Positions 1 to 6,498 of a stretch of 13,706 nucleotides of DNA are shown in pieces. The position numbers were made by a program, and so were the translations under genes. The stretch is taken from assembly GCA_035279905.1 (NCBI GenBank), contig DATEGZ010000167.1, forward strand, positions 1 to 13,706, in the 5' to 3' direction. The notes under the pieces are model-generated. The model made no database searches. It had not been told where the DNA came from and saw only the letters and a list, made by a program, of their open reading frames with translations. This DNA is from DATEGZ01 sp035279905. Its GTDB lineage: Bacteria; Acidobacteriota; Vicinamibacteria; Vicinamibacterales; SCN-69-37. Numbering within the stretch: the stretch's first letter is position 1; every line of letters starts with the position of its first letter.

Positions 1-303
1 TTCGACGTCGGCCTGCACGCATCAACCGGGCATCCGTGCGTCGTCGTGCCGTACAAGTTCGACGTGCCGCAGCAGGGGCGAGGTGGCGGGGGCGGACGCG
101 CGGGCGCGCCGGCGGATCCAGCCGCTGCTGCAGCGGCGCCACCGCCGACGCCGGCGCCGCAGACGCCGCCGGCCGAGCCCGGCAAGCCGCAACCGATTTG
201 CGCGGTGATCGCCGGCAATCTGTACAACGACGACAAGATCCTGTCGGTCGCGCATCAGTACCAGATCCGCACGAACTGGCACACGAAGCATCCGACGGTC
301 TAG
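1..303 (+). CDS. Amidase-signature family enzyme, C-terminal fragment
   Basis: The reading frame is open from the first base and stops at TAG 301-303, so this is the last 100 residues of a gene that begins outside the window. The start GHPCVVVP (residues 10-17) and the end, with a VIAGNLYNDDKIL segment, a VAHQYQ helix and final NWHTKHP, match the usual amidase-signature C-terminus (GxPxxxVP ... GxxxxDExLLxxAxxYE ... WHxxxP). These enzymes hydrolyse amides with a Ser-Ser-Lys triad, which would lie upstream and cannot be seen here. The turn between the two conserved blocks, normally a few residues, is replaced by about 39 residues rich in Gly, Ala and Pro (nt 76-192). The substrate is unknown. 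A GatA-like role is less likely given the insertion, but it is not excluded. Confidence 0.8.
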   Translation, partial: FDVGLHASTGHPCVVVPYKFDVPQQGRGGGGGRAGAPADPAAAAAAPPPTPAPQTPPAEPGKPQPICAVIAGNLYNDDKILSVAHQYQIRTNWHTKHPTV

Positions 304-313
304 CGCATCGATT

Positions 314-342
314 CCGCCCGCCAATTGACAACTGGCGGGCGG
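314..342 (+). terminator. Hairpin downstream of the amidase gene, possible terminator
   Basis: A perfect 10-bp GC-rich stem (314-323 with 333-342) encloses a 9-nt loop, starting 11 nt after the amidase stop. No T-run follows, so it is not a canonical intrinsic terminator. It could stop transcription weakly, protect the 3' end of the mRNA, or do nothing. Confidence 0.45.
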
Positions 343-376
343 GCCACCATCATCGGCTGAAGGGCTCCTGAGACCG

Positions 377-2455
377 ATGGTACGTTTCGGCGTCGCGCTC
401 TCCGCCGCGGCGATCGCGTCCGTGGTGCTGACGCTGTCCGCGCAGCAGGCCCCGCCGCCTCAAACCCCGCCGCCGCAGACGCCGCAGCAACAAGCCGAGC
501 CGCCCGCGCAGCAGCCGATCTTCCGTGTCGGCGCCGATGTGATCCGCCTCGACGTGTCCGTGCTCGACAAGGATCGCCGGCCGATCCACGGGCTCACGGC
601 CGAGGACTTCACGGTCAACGAGGAAGGGAAGCCCCAGCGAGTGGTCGCCGTCGCGGAGATCGACGCCGCGGCCAACGACCCGGCGCCGACGGCGTGGATG
701 CGTCACGTCTCGAGCGACGTCGCCAACAACGACCTCGCCGATCAAATCGGCGACGGCCGCCTCTTCGCGATCGTGCTCGACGACGTGAACGTGCCGTGGG
801 ACGACCTCGACATCATCATGGCGGCGCGCGGCATCGCGCGCGACGTCATCGATCGGCTCGGCCCGTCCGACACCGGCGCGGTCGTCTTTCCGCGCGACGG
901 CGGCCGGACCGAAGACTTCACGAGCGACAAGGAAAAGCTCATCAACGCGGTCGATCGTTTCGATCCACACGAGCCGGAATGGACGCCGCCAGGCAGCAAC
1001 ACCTACGTCTACCCGGGACCGGTGTCGCGAAGCGGCGATCAGCAGCGATCGAGCACGCTCTTCAACCGCAGCAACTGCGAGCGCCAGCAGCTGACGGTGC
1101 CGATGTTCGAGACCGTGGTCTCGCGCCTGGCGACGGTACCGAATCGCCGCAAGACGATCGTCTTCATCAGTACCGGCCCGCCCATCGACTTCGGCGCACA
1201 GCGTGGCTGCCCGGGCGAGCAGAAGGACCGGATGCTCGAGGTGTTCGCGCGGGCCTCTCGCGCGAACATCAACATCTACAGCATCGATCCGGGCGGCTAC
1301 GGCGGCTACGAGCGGTACTTGCAGGATCCGATCCGGCGCGCGGGACGGCCCGCGCCGGCGACGTTCTCCGATCCGACCGCACGCAGCCTCGCAAAACTGC
1401 GACGCGATTTCCTCGAGGTCATGGCGGGCTACACCGGGGCGACCGCCATCGTGAACTCCGACGAGATCGACACCGGCATCAATCACATCTTCACGGAAGC
1501 GTCCTCGTACTATCTGCTCGGCTACCAGACGTCGAACGGCAGGCCCGACGGCAAATACCGCAAGGTCGACGTGAAAGTGAAGCGTCCGGGATCGACGGTG
1601 CGCACGCGGTCCGGCTACTTCGCGCCCAAGGACGCCGGCACGGCGCGAGATTCGAAGGACACGCCGGCGGTCAACGATCTCGGGCTCGTCGGCTTGATGG
1701 ACTCGCCGGCGCTGGCACTGCGGGCCACGGCCGTCCCCGTCGCGCTCGCCGCCCACGGCCGGGACGCAGACGTGGCTGTCGTGCTGAGCGTTCGCGTGCC
1801 CTCGCCACGGAGCCCGGTGCCCGAAGCGGTGACGGTGGTGCGCAATCTGTACGACGGCGAGGGGCGCGCGGGGCCGCCCGTGCTCGAGAAGAGCGAGCTG
1901 ACGCTGCTGCCGTCCACCGGCGACGAGCTGCGCTACGACCTGTACTGGAAGCTGCAGCTCGCGCCCGGTCGATATCAACTCCGGCTGAACGCGACGAGCA
2001 AGGCCACGGACAAGAGCGGCACCGTGTACGCGGATATCGAAGTGCCCGATTACACGCGCGCGCCGTTGTCGCTCTCGGCGATGGTGGTGGGCGGCAAGGG
2101 CGCTCCGGTGCCGAGAACGGACGCGCTGAAAGACGTCCTGCCGATCATTCCCACCGCCGCGCGCGATTTCGCGCCGGGCGACAACATCGCCGGATTCGTG
2201 CGCGTGTTTCAGGGCGGCGACGGTCCGCTGGGGCCGGTGAACATGACCGTGCAGGTGCTCGACGTCAACGACCGCAAGCTCCTGGACAAGGCCGAGACGC
2301 TGACCGCCGAGGCCTTCAGCGCCGGTCGCGTCGCCGGCTACCAGTTCGACTTGCCGCTCGGCCAGCTCGAGCACGGGCCGCATCTCGTCAGCGTGACAGC
2401 GACGCCGGCCGGCGGGCCGCCGGTACGGCGCGATCTGGTGTTCCGCGTGCGATGA
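377..2455 (+). CDS. Secreted VWFA-related (acidobacterial TIGR03436-type) protein
   Basis: The protein has 692 residues. A Sec-type signal peptide (about 1-22, ending near SAQQ) is followed by a Pro/Gln-rich stretch (about 25-47). A short beta domain comes next (about 49-97, FRVGADVIRLDVSVLD ... GLTAEDFTVNEEG). The von Willebrand A-like region spans about 128-375, and the family hallmark SSYYLLGYQ ... DGKYRKVDVKVKRPG ... RSGYFAPK lies at about 376-418. The C-terminal 270 residues look like beta-sandwich material. This order fits the VWFA-related family abundant in Acidobacteriota, whose function is not established; VWA domains usually bind proteins. The metal-site position reads LDDVNVP (134-140) instead of DxSxS, so classical MIDAS chemistry is doubtful. 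The ATG at 377 has GAAGGG at 359-364 upstream. Export to periplasm or surface is inferred from the signal peptide. Confidence 0.9.
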   Translation: MVRFGVALSAAAIASVVLTLSAQQAPPPQTPPPQTPQQQAEPPAQQPIFRVGADVIRLDVSVLDKDRRPIHGLTAEDFTVNEEGKPQRVVAVAEIDAAANDPAPTAWMRHVSSDVANNDLADQIGDGRLFAIVLDDVNVPWDDLDIIMAARGIARDVIDRLGPSDTGAVVFPRDGGRTEDFTSDKEKLINAVDRFDPHEPEWTPPGSNTYVYPGPVSRSGDQQRSSTLFNRSNCERQQLTVPMFETVVSRLATVPNRRKTIVFISTGPPIDFGAQRGCPGEQKDRMLEVFARASRANINIYSIDPGGYGGYERYLQDPIRRAGRPAPATFSDPTARSLAKLRRDFLEVMAGYTGATAIVNSDEIDTGINHIFTEASSYYLLGYQTSNGRPDGKYRKVDVKVKRPGSTVRTRSGYFAPKDAGTARDSKDTPAVNDLGLVGLMDSPALALRATAVPVALAAHGRDADVAVVLSVRVPSPRSPVPEAVTVVRNLYDGEGRAGPPVLEKSELTLLPSTGDELRYDLYWKLQLAPGRYQLRLNATSKATDKSGTVYADIEVPDYTRAPLSLSAMVVGGKGAPVPRTDALKDVLPIIPTAARDFAPGDNIAGFVRVFQGGDGPLGPVNMTVQVLDVNDRKLLDKAETLTAEAFSAGRVAGYQFDLPLGQLEHGPHLVSVTATPAGGPPVRRDLVFRVR

Positions 2456-2459
2456 GAAC

Positions 2460-2530
2460 GTGAAGGCGATGAAGGTCCTGAAGGGCAAGAAACTCATGAA
2501 GGCCGTGAAGGACTTGAAGCGCATGAAGGA
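2460..2530 (+). repeat. Array of 9-bp TGAAGG repeats (left, facing right)
   Basis: TGAAG cores begin at 2461, 2470, 2479, 2497, 2506, 2515 and 2524, a strict 9-bp spacing, with one decayed unit at 2488. The array begins directly after the VWA stop codon. It faces a similar array in opposite orientation at 2702-2736, with the cloverleaf element between them. The 9-bp period also keeps one reading frame open (2460-2555). Confidence 0.8.
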
Positions 2531-2539
2531 AAAGACTCC

Positions 2540-2692
2540 GATGCCGTCGATCTGACGGCCGCCGCAGGCGGCCCTGGCGATTGGCGGAGCAGGTCAGAAA
2601 ACGAGAGCGGCTGCATCACTCGACCGCTTTCGTTTTCTGACCTGTTCCGCCAATCGCGCCCGGCTACGCCGGGCAGTCAGATCGACGGCATC
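2540..2692. repeat. 153-nt cloverleaf-forming inverted repeat (mobile palindrome or structured RNA)
   Basis: Four stems close on each other. P1 pairs 2540-2556 with 2676-2692 (17 bp, perfect). P2 is 2557-2563/2567-2573 (7 bp, loop GCA). P3 pairs 2577-2610 with 2624-2657 (34 positions: 32 Watson-Crick and 2 G-T, loop 13 nt). P4 is 2658-2664/2668-2674 (7 bp, loop TAC). Only 2574-2576 and 2675 are unpaired at the junction. P2 and P4 occupy equivalent places in the two half-elements and differ in sequence, yet each remains a perfect 7-bp hairpin. Both P3 mismatches are G-U in a plus-strand transcript but C-A in a minus-strand one. No T-run or ORF is attached. It could be a REP- or MITE-like mobile palindrome, a structured 3'-UTR or small RNA, or a cruciform DNA site. 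Confidence 0.85.
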
Positions 2693-2701
2693 CCGCCTGT
2701 T

Positions 2702-2736
2702 CCTTCATGTCCTTCATGTCTTCATGACCTTCATGT
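2702..2736 (-). repeat. Array of 9-bp CCTTCATGT repeats (right, facing left)
   Basis: CTTCA cores begin at 2703, 2712, 2720 and 2729 (spacings 9, 8, 9). Read on the minus strand this is the same TGAAGG-type unit as at 2460-2530, so the two arrays form the outer part of a composite inverted repeat of about 277 bp around the cloverleaf. Confidence 0.75.
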
Positions 2737-2755
2737 TTCCTACGCTCTTCGGGAG

Positions 2756-2761
2756 TAGGAT
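2756..2761 (+). promoter_or_regulatory. TAGGAT box before the DinB-like gene (-10 or Shine-Dalgarno)
   Basis: TAGGAT ends exactly 9 nt before the ATG at 2771 (6 nt before the alternative TTG at 2768). The same hexamer at the same distance precedes the ATG at 4033. Its AGGA core could be the ribosome site, or TANNAT could be a -10 element giving a very short leader. No convincing -35 box is visible. Confidence 0.3.
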
Positions 2762-2770
2762 CTCGCGTTG

Positions 2771-3244
2771 ATGGCGACGATCGATCGACAGTTGAATCAG
2801 TTGCTAACGGGCCTCGACCAGGCCTACAACCGTCCGTCGTGGCACGGCACGAACCTGCGCGGATCGATTCGCAGCGTGTCGCCGGCGGCCGCCGCGCGCC
2901 GCCCTCGCCCGGGGCGCCACAGCATTCAAGAGATCGTCGTGCACTGCGCGTACTGGAAGTACGCGGTGTGGCGCCTGCTGACCGGCGCGAAGCGCGGGTC
3001 GTTCGAGCTGGAGGGATCGAACTGGTTTCCGCGCCGCGGCGCCGATGCGCGAGTCTGGCGCGAAGACATCGCGCGCCTCGACCGCACGCACGCGCAACTG
3101 CGCGAAGCCGTCGCCGATCTCGCGCCGCGTGACCTCAGCCGGCGCGGCAAGGGCCGCTACACGATCGCGGATCTCGTCACGGGCATCGCGGCGCACGATC
3201 TGTATCACGCGGGACAAATTCAACTTTTGAAGAAAGTTACTTGA
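2771..3244 (+). CDS. DinB-like (DinB_2 / YfiT-type) putative metal-binding protein
   Basis: The protein has 157 residues from ATG 2771; an in-frame TTG at 2768 would add one residue. The pattern of a four-helix DinB-type protein is visible: a first helix with QLLTGLDQAY, HSIQEIVVHCAYWKYAVWRLL at about 50-70, and the C-terminal AAHDLYHAGQIQLLKK (141-155). His58, His142 and His146 sit where this superfamily places its three-His metal ligands. Members include metal-dependent thiol transferases and many uncharacterised proteins, so the substrate is unknown. There is no signal peptide, so it is probably cytoplasmic. It stands alone between two repeat-filled gaps, and nothing nearby indicates a pathway. 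The call at superfamily level is firm; the activity is not known. Confidence 0.85.
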   Translation: MATIDRQLNQLLTGLDQAYNRPSWHGTNLRGSIRSVSPAAAARRPRPGRHSIQEIVVHCAYWKYAVWRLLTGAKRGSFELEGSNWFPRRGADARVWREDIARLDRTHAQLREAVADLAPRDLSRRGKGRYTIADLVTGIAAHDLYHAGQIQLLKKVT

Positions 3245-3245
3245 G

Positions 3246-3357
3246 GGTTCGGCAGGTTCGACGAGTTCGACGGGTTCCGCGGGTTCGAGATGCTGAACCC
3301 TAGGGAACCTCGAGGAACCCCAAGGAACCTCTAGGAACCCCAAGGAACTTCTGAACC
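3246..3357. repeat. Facing GGTTC (9-bp) and GAACC (10-bp) repeat arrays
   Basis: The left half has five TTC-ending units whose last bases fall at 3250, 3259, 3268, 3277 and 3286, an exact 9-bp period. The right half has GAAC cores at 3295, 3305, 3315, 3325, 3335 and 3345 (10-bp period), then one at 3353. The halves are reverse-complementary in their cores and can pair, for example 3281-3286 with 3295-3300 and 3273-3278 with 3304-3309, giving a hairpin that may end DinB transcription. The right array reaches the base before the GNAT start codon, so its last AGGAAC unit supplies the only Shine-Dalgarno-like AGGA (3343-3346). Confidence 0.8.
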
Positions 3358-3933
3358 ATGCAGATCAATTGTGGTCCGTGCGTGCTGCGTCCCTGGCACG
3401 TGGACGATCTCGACTCGCTCGTCCGCCACGCCGACGATCGCGCGGTATGGCTGACTTTGCGCGACCGGTTTCCGCACCCGTACACAATCGACGCCGGCCG
3501 CGCGTGGCTCGCGGCCGCATCGGCCGAGGATCCGCCGACGGCGTTGGCGATTGACGTCGGCGGCGCGGCCGTCGGCGGCATCGGCGTCGTCCCGGGCGCC
3601 GACGTCAACCGGCACGCGGCCGAAATCGGCTACTGGCTCGGCCGGGCCTGGTGGGGCCGCGGGCTCGCGACGGCGTCCGTCGGCCACTTCGTTCCCTGGG
3701 TGGCTCAGACGTTCGGGTTTGCCCGGCTCTTCGCGCAGGTCTTTGAGACCAACCCGGCTTCAATGCGCGTCCTGGAAAAGTGCGGCTTCCAGCGCGAGGG
3801 GGTCCTCCGCTCCCATGCGCTCAAGGACGGCCGCTACCTCGACGAGGTCGTGTACGGCATCGTTCTCGACGGGTTGGGCCCGAAATCCGCCCCGCGTCAA
3901 TCGCCTGACACAAACCCCGGCCCAGTGTCGTAA
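3358..3933 (+). CDS. GNAT family N-acetyltransferase (RimJ/RimL type)
   Basis: This 191-residue protein transfers an acetyl group from acetyl-CoA to an amine. The early LRPWHVDDLDSL (10-21) is typical of the Acetyltransf_3 branch. The acetyl-CoA pyrophosphate loop is clear as IGYWLGRAWWGRGLAT (90-105), matching the R-x-x-W/G-x-G-x-A pattern. The terminal block NPASMRVLEKCGFQREGVLR (132-151) is the usual motif B with its Asn-Pro and Cys-Gly-Phe. The last 20 residues are Pro/Ser-rich and probably disordered. Relatives acetylate ribosomal-protein N-termini, other proteins or small amines, and the substrate here cannot be told. The ATG at 3358 is the first in frame and follows the repeat array directly. 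No signal peptide is present, so it is cytoplasmic. Confidence 0.9.
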   Translation: MQINCGPCVLRPWHVDDLDSLVRHADDRAVWLTLRDRFPHPYTIDAGRAWLAAASAEDPPTALAIDVGGAAVGGIGVVPGADVNRHAAEIGYWLGRAWWGRGLATASVGHFVPWVAQTFGFARLFAQVFETNPASMRVLEKCGFQREGVLRSHALKDGRYLDEVVYGIVLDGLGPKSAPRQSPDTNPGPVS

Positions 3934-3959
3934 AAAGCACCAAGACGCTTGGAAGCCTC

Positions 3960-4004
3960 GAACCCCCAGGAACCTCGAGGAACCCCCGGGAACCCCGAGG
4001 AACC
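3960..4004 (+). repeat. GAACC array with exact 10-bp period
   Basis: GAACC occurs at 3960, 3970, 3980, 3990 and 4000, five units without a slip, in the 99-bp gap between the GNAT gene and the transporter/synthase gene. It is the same repeat class, in the same orientation, as the right half of the 3246-3357 block. Confidence 0.8.
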
Positions 4005-4017
4005 CCATTCGCTGTTA

Positions 4018-4023
4018 TAGGAT
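4018..4023 (+). promoter_or_regulatory. TAGGAT box before the fusion gene (-10 or Shine-Dalgarno)
   Basis: TAGGAT, embedded in the AT-richer TTATAGGAT, ends 9 nt before the ATG at 4033. Hexamer and distance are the same as before the DinB-like gene. The AGGA at 4019-4022 has normal ribosome-site spacing and supports the 4033 start over the downstream ATG at 4048. A -10 function is possible but no -35 box is seen. Confidence 0.35.
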
Positions 4024-4032
4024 CCCCAGACG

Positions 4033-6471
4033 ATGACCGCTCGATCGATGCCTGTTCAAGACTCGTCGCGCCAATACCTCCCGTGGATGCTGTTGCTGTT
4101 CGTCGGGAGCGGCTGCGCGGCCCTCATTTACGAAATCGTCTGGTTTCAGCTGCTGTCGCTCTCGATCGGCTCGTCCGCCGTGTCGCTCGGCGTCCTGCTC
4201 GGAACGTTCATGGGCGGGATGTGCCTGGGCAGCTACCTGCTGCCGCGGTACATCGACAACAAACAGCACCCGCTGCGCGTCTACGCGATGCTCGAGCTGG
4301 CCATCGGCGCGTTCGGGTTGCTCCTGCTGTTCAGCATGCCGATCGTGAACACGGTGTACACGGCGGTCGGCGGGTCCGGGTTCGTCGGCCTCATCCTCCG
4401 CGCGGTCGTCGCCGCCATCTGCCTGCTGCCGCCGACGCTCCTGATGGGCGCGACGCTGCCGGCCGTGGCGCGCTGGGTCGAGACGTCGCCGAAGGGCGTG
4501 TCCTGGCTCGGCTTCTTCTACGGCGGCAACATCGGCGGCGCGGTCATTGGCAGCCTGCTGGCGGGCTTCTACCTGCTGCGGCTCTTCGACATGAACGTGA
4601 CGACGTACATCGCGGTGCTGATCAACGTCACGGTCGCGACGTTGGCGCTCATGCTCGCGAAGCTGACGCCCTACGAGCCGGTCGAGAAGACGGGCGCTCC
4701 GGTCGAGGAGGCGCCAGGCGCGCGGCTCGTGTACCTCGCCATCGCGATTTCCGGTCTCACGGCGCTCTCGGCGGAAGTCATCTGGACGCGGTTGCTGTCG
4801 CTCGTCTTCGGCGCGACGACGTACACGTTCTCGTTGATCCTGGCGGTGTTCCTCGTCGGGTTGGGCATCGGCAGCAGCATCGGCTCGGCGATTGCGCGCG
4901 ACGTCAAGCGTCCGCGCGTCGCGCTCGGCTGGTGCCAGATGCTGCTCTGCGCCGCGATCGCCTGGGCCGCGTACATGCTGTCGGACTCGCTGCCGTACTG
5001 GCCGATCAATCCGCAGATCGCCACGGCGCCGACCTTCCAATTCCAGCTCGACCTCGCGCGCTGCTTCTGGGTGGTGCTGCCGGGCGCGATTCTCTGGGGC
5101 GCGAGTTTTCCGCTGGCGCTGGCATCGGTCGCCATGCCCGGTCAAGATCCGGCGCGTCTCGTCGGCGGCGTCTACGCGGCGAACACCGTCGGCGCGATCG
5201 TCGGCGCGCTCACCGCCAGCTTGCTGCTCGTCGTCTGGCTGCACACGCAGCACACCGAGCAGCTCCTGATCGTCTTGTGCGCGCTCTCGGCGCTGTTGAT
5301 GCTGGCGCCGGCGGTGGCGGGTGAGCCTGGAAAAAGCAACCTGCAGTGGGCTGGTGTGATCGCGCTCGTGCTCGCGACAGGCGGCGCCGGTCTGCTCGCG
5401 CGCTGGATCCCTGACGTGCCGGGGCTGCTCGTCGCCTACGGCCGGTACTCCGCGACGTGGGTCGGCCTCAGCAACATCTTGTATGTCGGTGAGGGATTGA
5501 ACGCGTTCGTCGCCGTATCCGAACTGCCGAGCGGCGTGCGCAACTACCACAACGCCGGCAAAGTGCAGGCGTCGAGCGAGCCGCAGGACATGCGCCTGCA
5601 GCGCATGCTCGGCCACATGACGCACCTGATTCCGAACGCGCCGAAGAACATCCTCGTCATCGGCTGCGGCGCGGGCGTCACGGCAGGCGCCGTCTCGATC
5701 GGCCCGAACGTCGATCACGTGACGATCGCGGAGATCGAGCCGCTCGTGCCGGCGTCGGTCGACAAGTACTTCGCCGCGCACAACTACAACGTCGTCGAGA
5801 ACCCGAAGGTCACGGTGCACATCGACGACGCGCGTCACTTCCTGCTCACGACGAAGGAAAAGTTCGACGCCGTGACGTCGGACCCGCTCGACCCGTGGGT
5901 CAAGGGCGCGGCCACGCTCTACACGAAGGAGTTCTTTGACGTCGTCAAGCAGCACCTGAATCCCGGCGGCGTCGTCACGCTCTTCGTCCAGCTCTACGAG
6001 AGCAACACGGCGGCCGTGAAGAGCGAGATCGGCACGTTCATGGAAGCGTTCCCGAACGGCATCGTGTGGGGCAACACGAACAACGGCCAGGGTTACGACC
6101 TGGTGGTCATGGGGCAGGTCGAGCCGAGCAAGATCGATCTCGACGCGATGGAAGCCAAGCTGCAGAGCCCGCAGTACGCGCAGGTCGCGCAGTCACTCCG
6201 CGAGATCGGCTTCAACTCGGCGATCGATTTGTTCTCGACCTACGCGGGCAACGCGAAGGACCTCGCGCCCTGGCTGAAGGACGCGCAAATCAACCACGAC
6301 CGGAACCTGCGCCTGCAGTTCCTCGCGGGCATGGGCCTGAATCTGTACCAGAGCGGACCGATCTACTCCGAGATGCTCGCCTACGCGCGTTTCCCGGAAG
6401 GGTTGTTCACCGGGTCCGAAGCCACGATGCAGGCGATTCGTGACGCCGTGCAGCGGGCGCAGGGCCGCTGA
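4033..6471 (+). CDS. Fused MFS-like transporter / spermidine synthase-like protein
   Basis: The protein has 812 residues. The N-terminal part (about 15-485) is a polytopic membrane region with a visible internal duplication: LIYEIVWFQLLSLSIG (31-46) matches LSAEVIWTRLLSLVFG (245-260), as in MFS-like halves. The C-terminal part (about 500-690) is a spermine/spermidine-synthase-type Rossmann domain. It shows NAGKVQASSEPQD (507-519), the nucleotide loop LVIGCGAGVTAG (541-552), the acidic EIEP (567-570), IDDARHFL (597-604) and SDPLDPW (616-622). About 120 further residues end the chain. Classical members transfer aminopropyl groups. In these fusions the substrate is usually unknown, and the membrane part suggests action on an exported or lipid-linked compound. 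It is probably co-transcribed with paralog A, 27 bp downstream. Confidence 0.9.
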   Translation: MTARSMPVQDSSRQYLPWMLLLFVGSGCAALIYEIVWFQLLSLSIGSSAVSLGVLLGTFMGGMCLGSYLLPRYIDNKQHPLRVYAMLELAIGAFGLLLLFSMPIVNTVYTAVGGSGFVGLILRAVVAAICLLPPTLLMGATLPAVARWVETSPKGVSWLGFFYGGNIGGAVIGSLLAGFYLLRLFDMNVTTYIAVLINVTVATLALMLAKLTPYEPVEKTGAPVEEAPGARLVYLAIAISGLTALSAEVIWTRLLSLVFGATTYTFSLILAVFLVGLGIGSSIGSAIARDVKRPRVALGWCQMLLCAAIAWAAYMLSDSLPYWPINPQIATAPTFQFQLDLARCFWVVLPGAILWGASFPLALASVAMPGQDPARLVGGVYAANTVGAIVGALTASLLLVVWLHTQHTEQLLIVLCALSALLMLAPAVAGEPGKSNLQWAGVIALVLATGGAGLLARWIPDVPGLLVAYGRYSATWVGLSNILYVGEGLNAFVAVSELPSGVRNYHNAGKVQASSEPQDMRLQRMLGHMTHLIPNAPKNILVIGCGAGVTAGAVSIGPNVDHVTIAEIEPLVPASVDKYFAAHNYNVVENPKVTVHIDDARHFLLTTKEKFDAVTSDPLDPWVKGAATLYTKEFFDVVKQHLNPGGVVTLFVQLYESNTAAVKSEIGTFMEAFPNGIVWGNTNNGQGYDLVVMGQVEPSKIDLDAMEAKLQSPQYAQVAQSLREIGFNSAIDLFSTYAGNAKDLAPWLKDAQINHDRNLRLQFLAGMGLNLYQSGPIYSEMLAYARFPEGLFTGSEATMQAIRDAVQRAQGR

Positions 6472-6498
6472 CCGTTGTAAAATCACGGTTCACAGACT

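Noticed and set aside
350..2524. Long minus-strand open frame (724 codons) opposite the VWA gene
   Set aside because: The translation is Arg/His/Asp/Val-rich without any recognisable motif, as expected for the antisense frame of a GC-rich gene. The plus-strand protein has clear family motifs.
2540..2692. Integron attC site or CRISPR leader
   Set aside because: There is no RYYYAAC core pair, no integrase, no cassette array, and no repeat-spacer regularity.
4015..5955. Minus-strand open frame (646 codons) opposite the transporter fusion
   Set aside because: Its composition is Arg/Asp/Gln-rich shadow coding, and the plus strand encodes clear membrane helices and synthase motifs.
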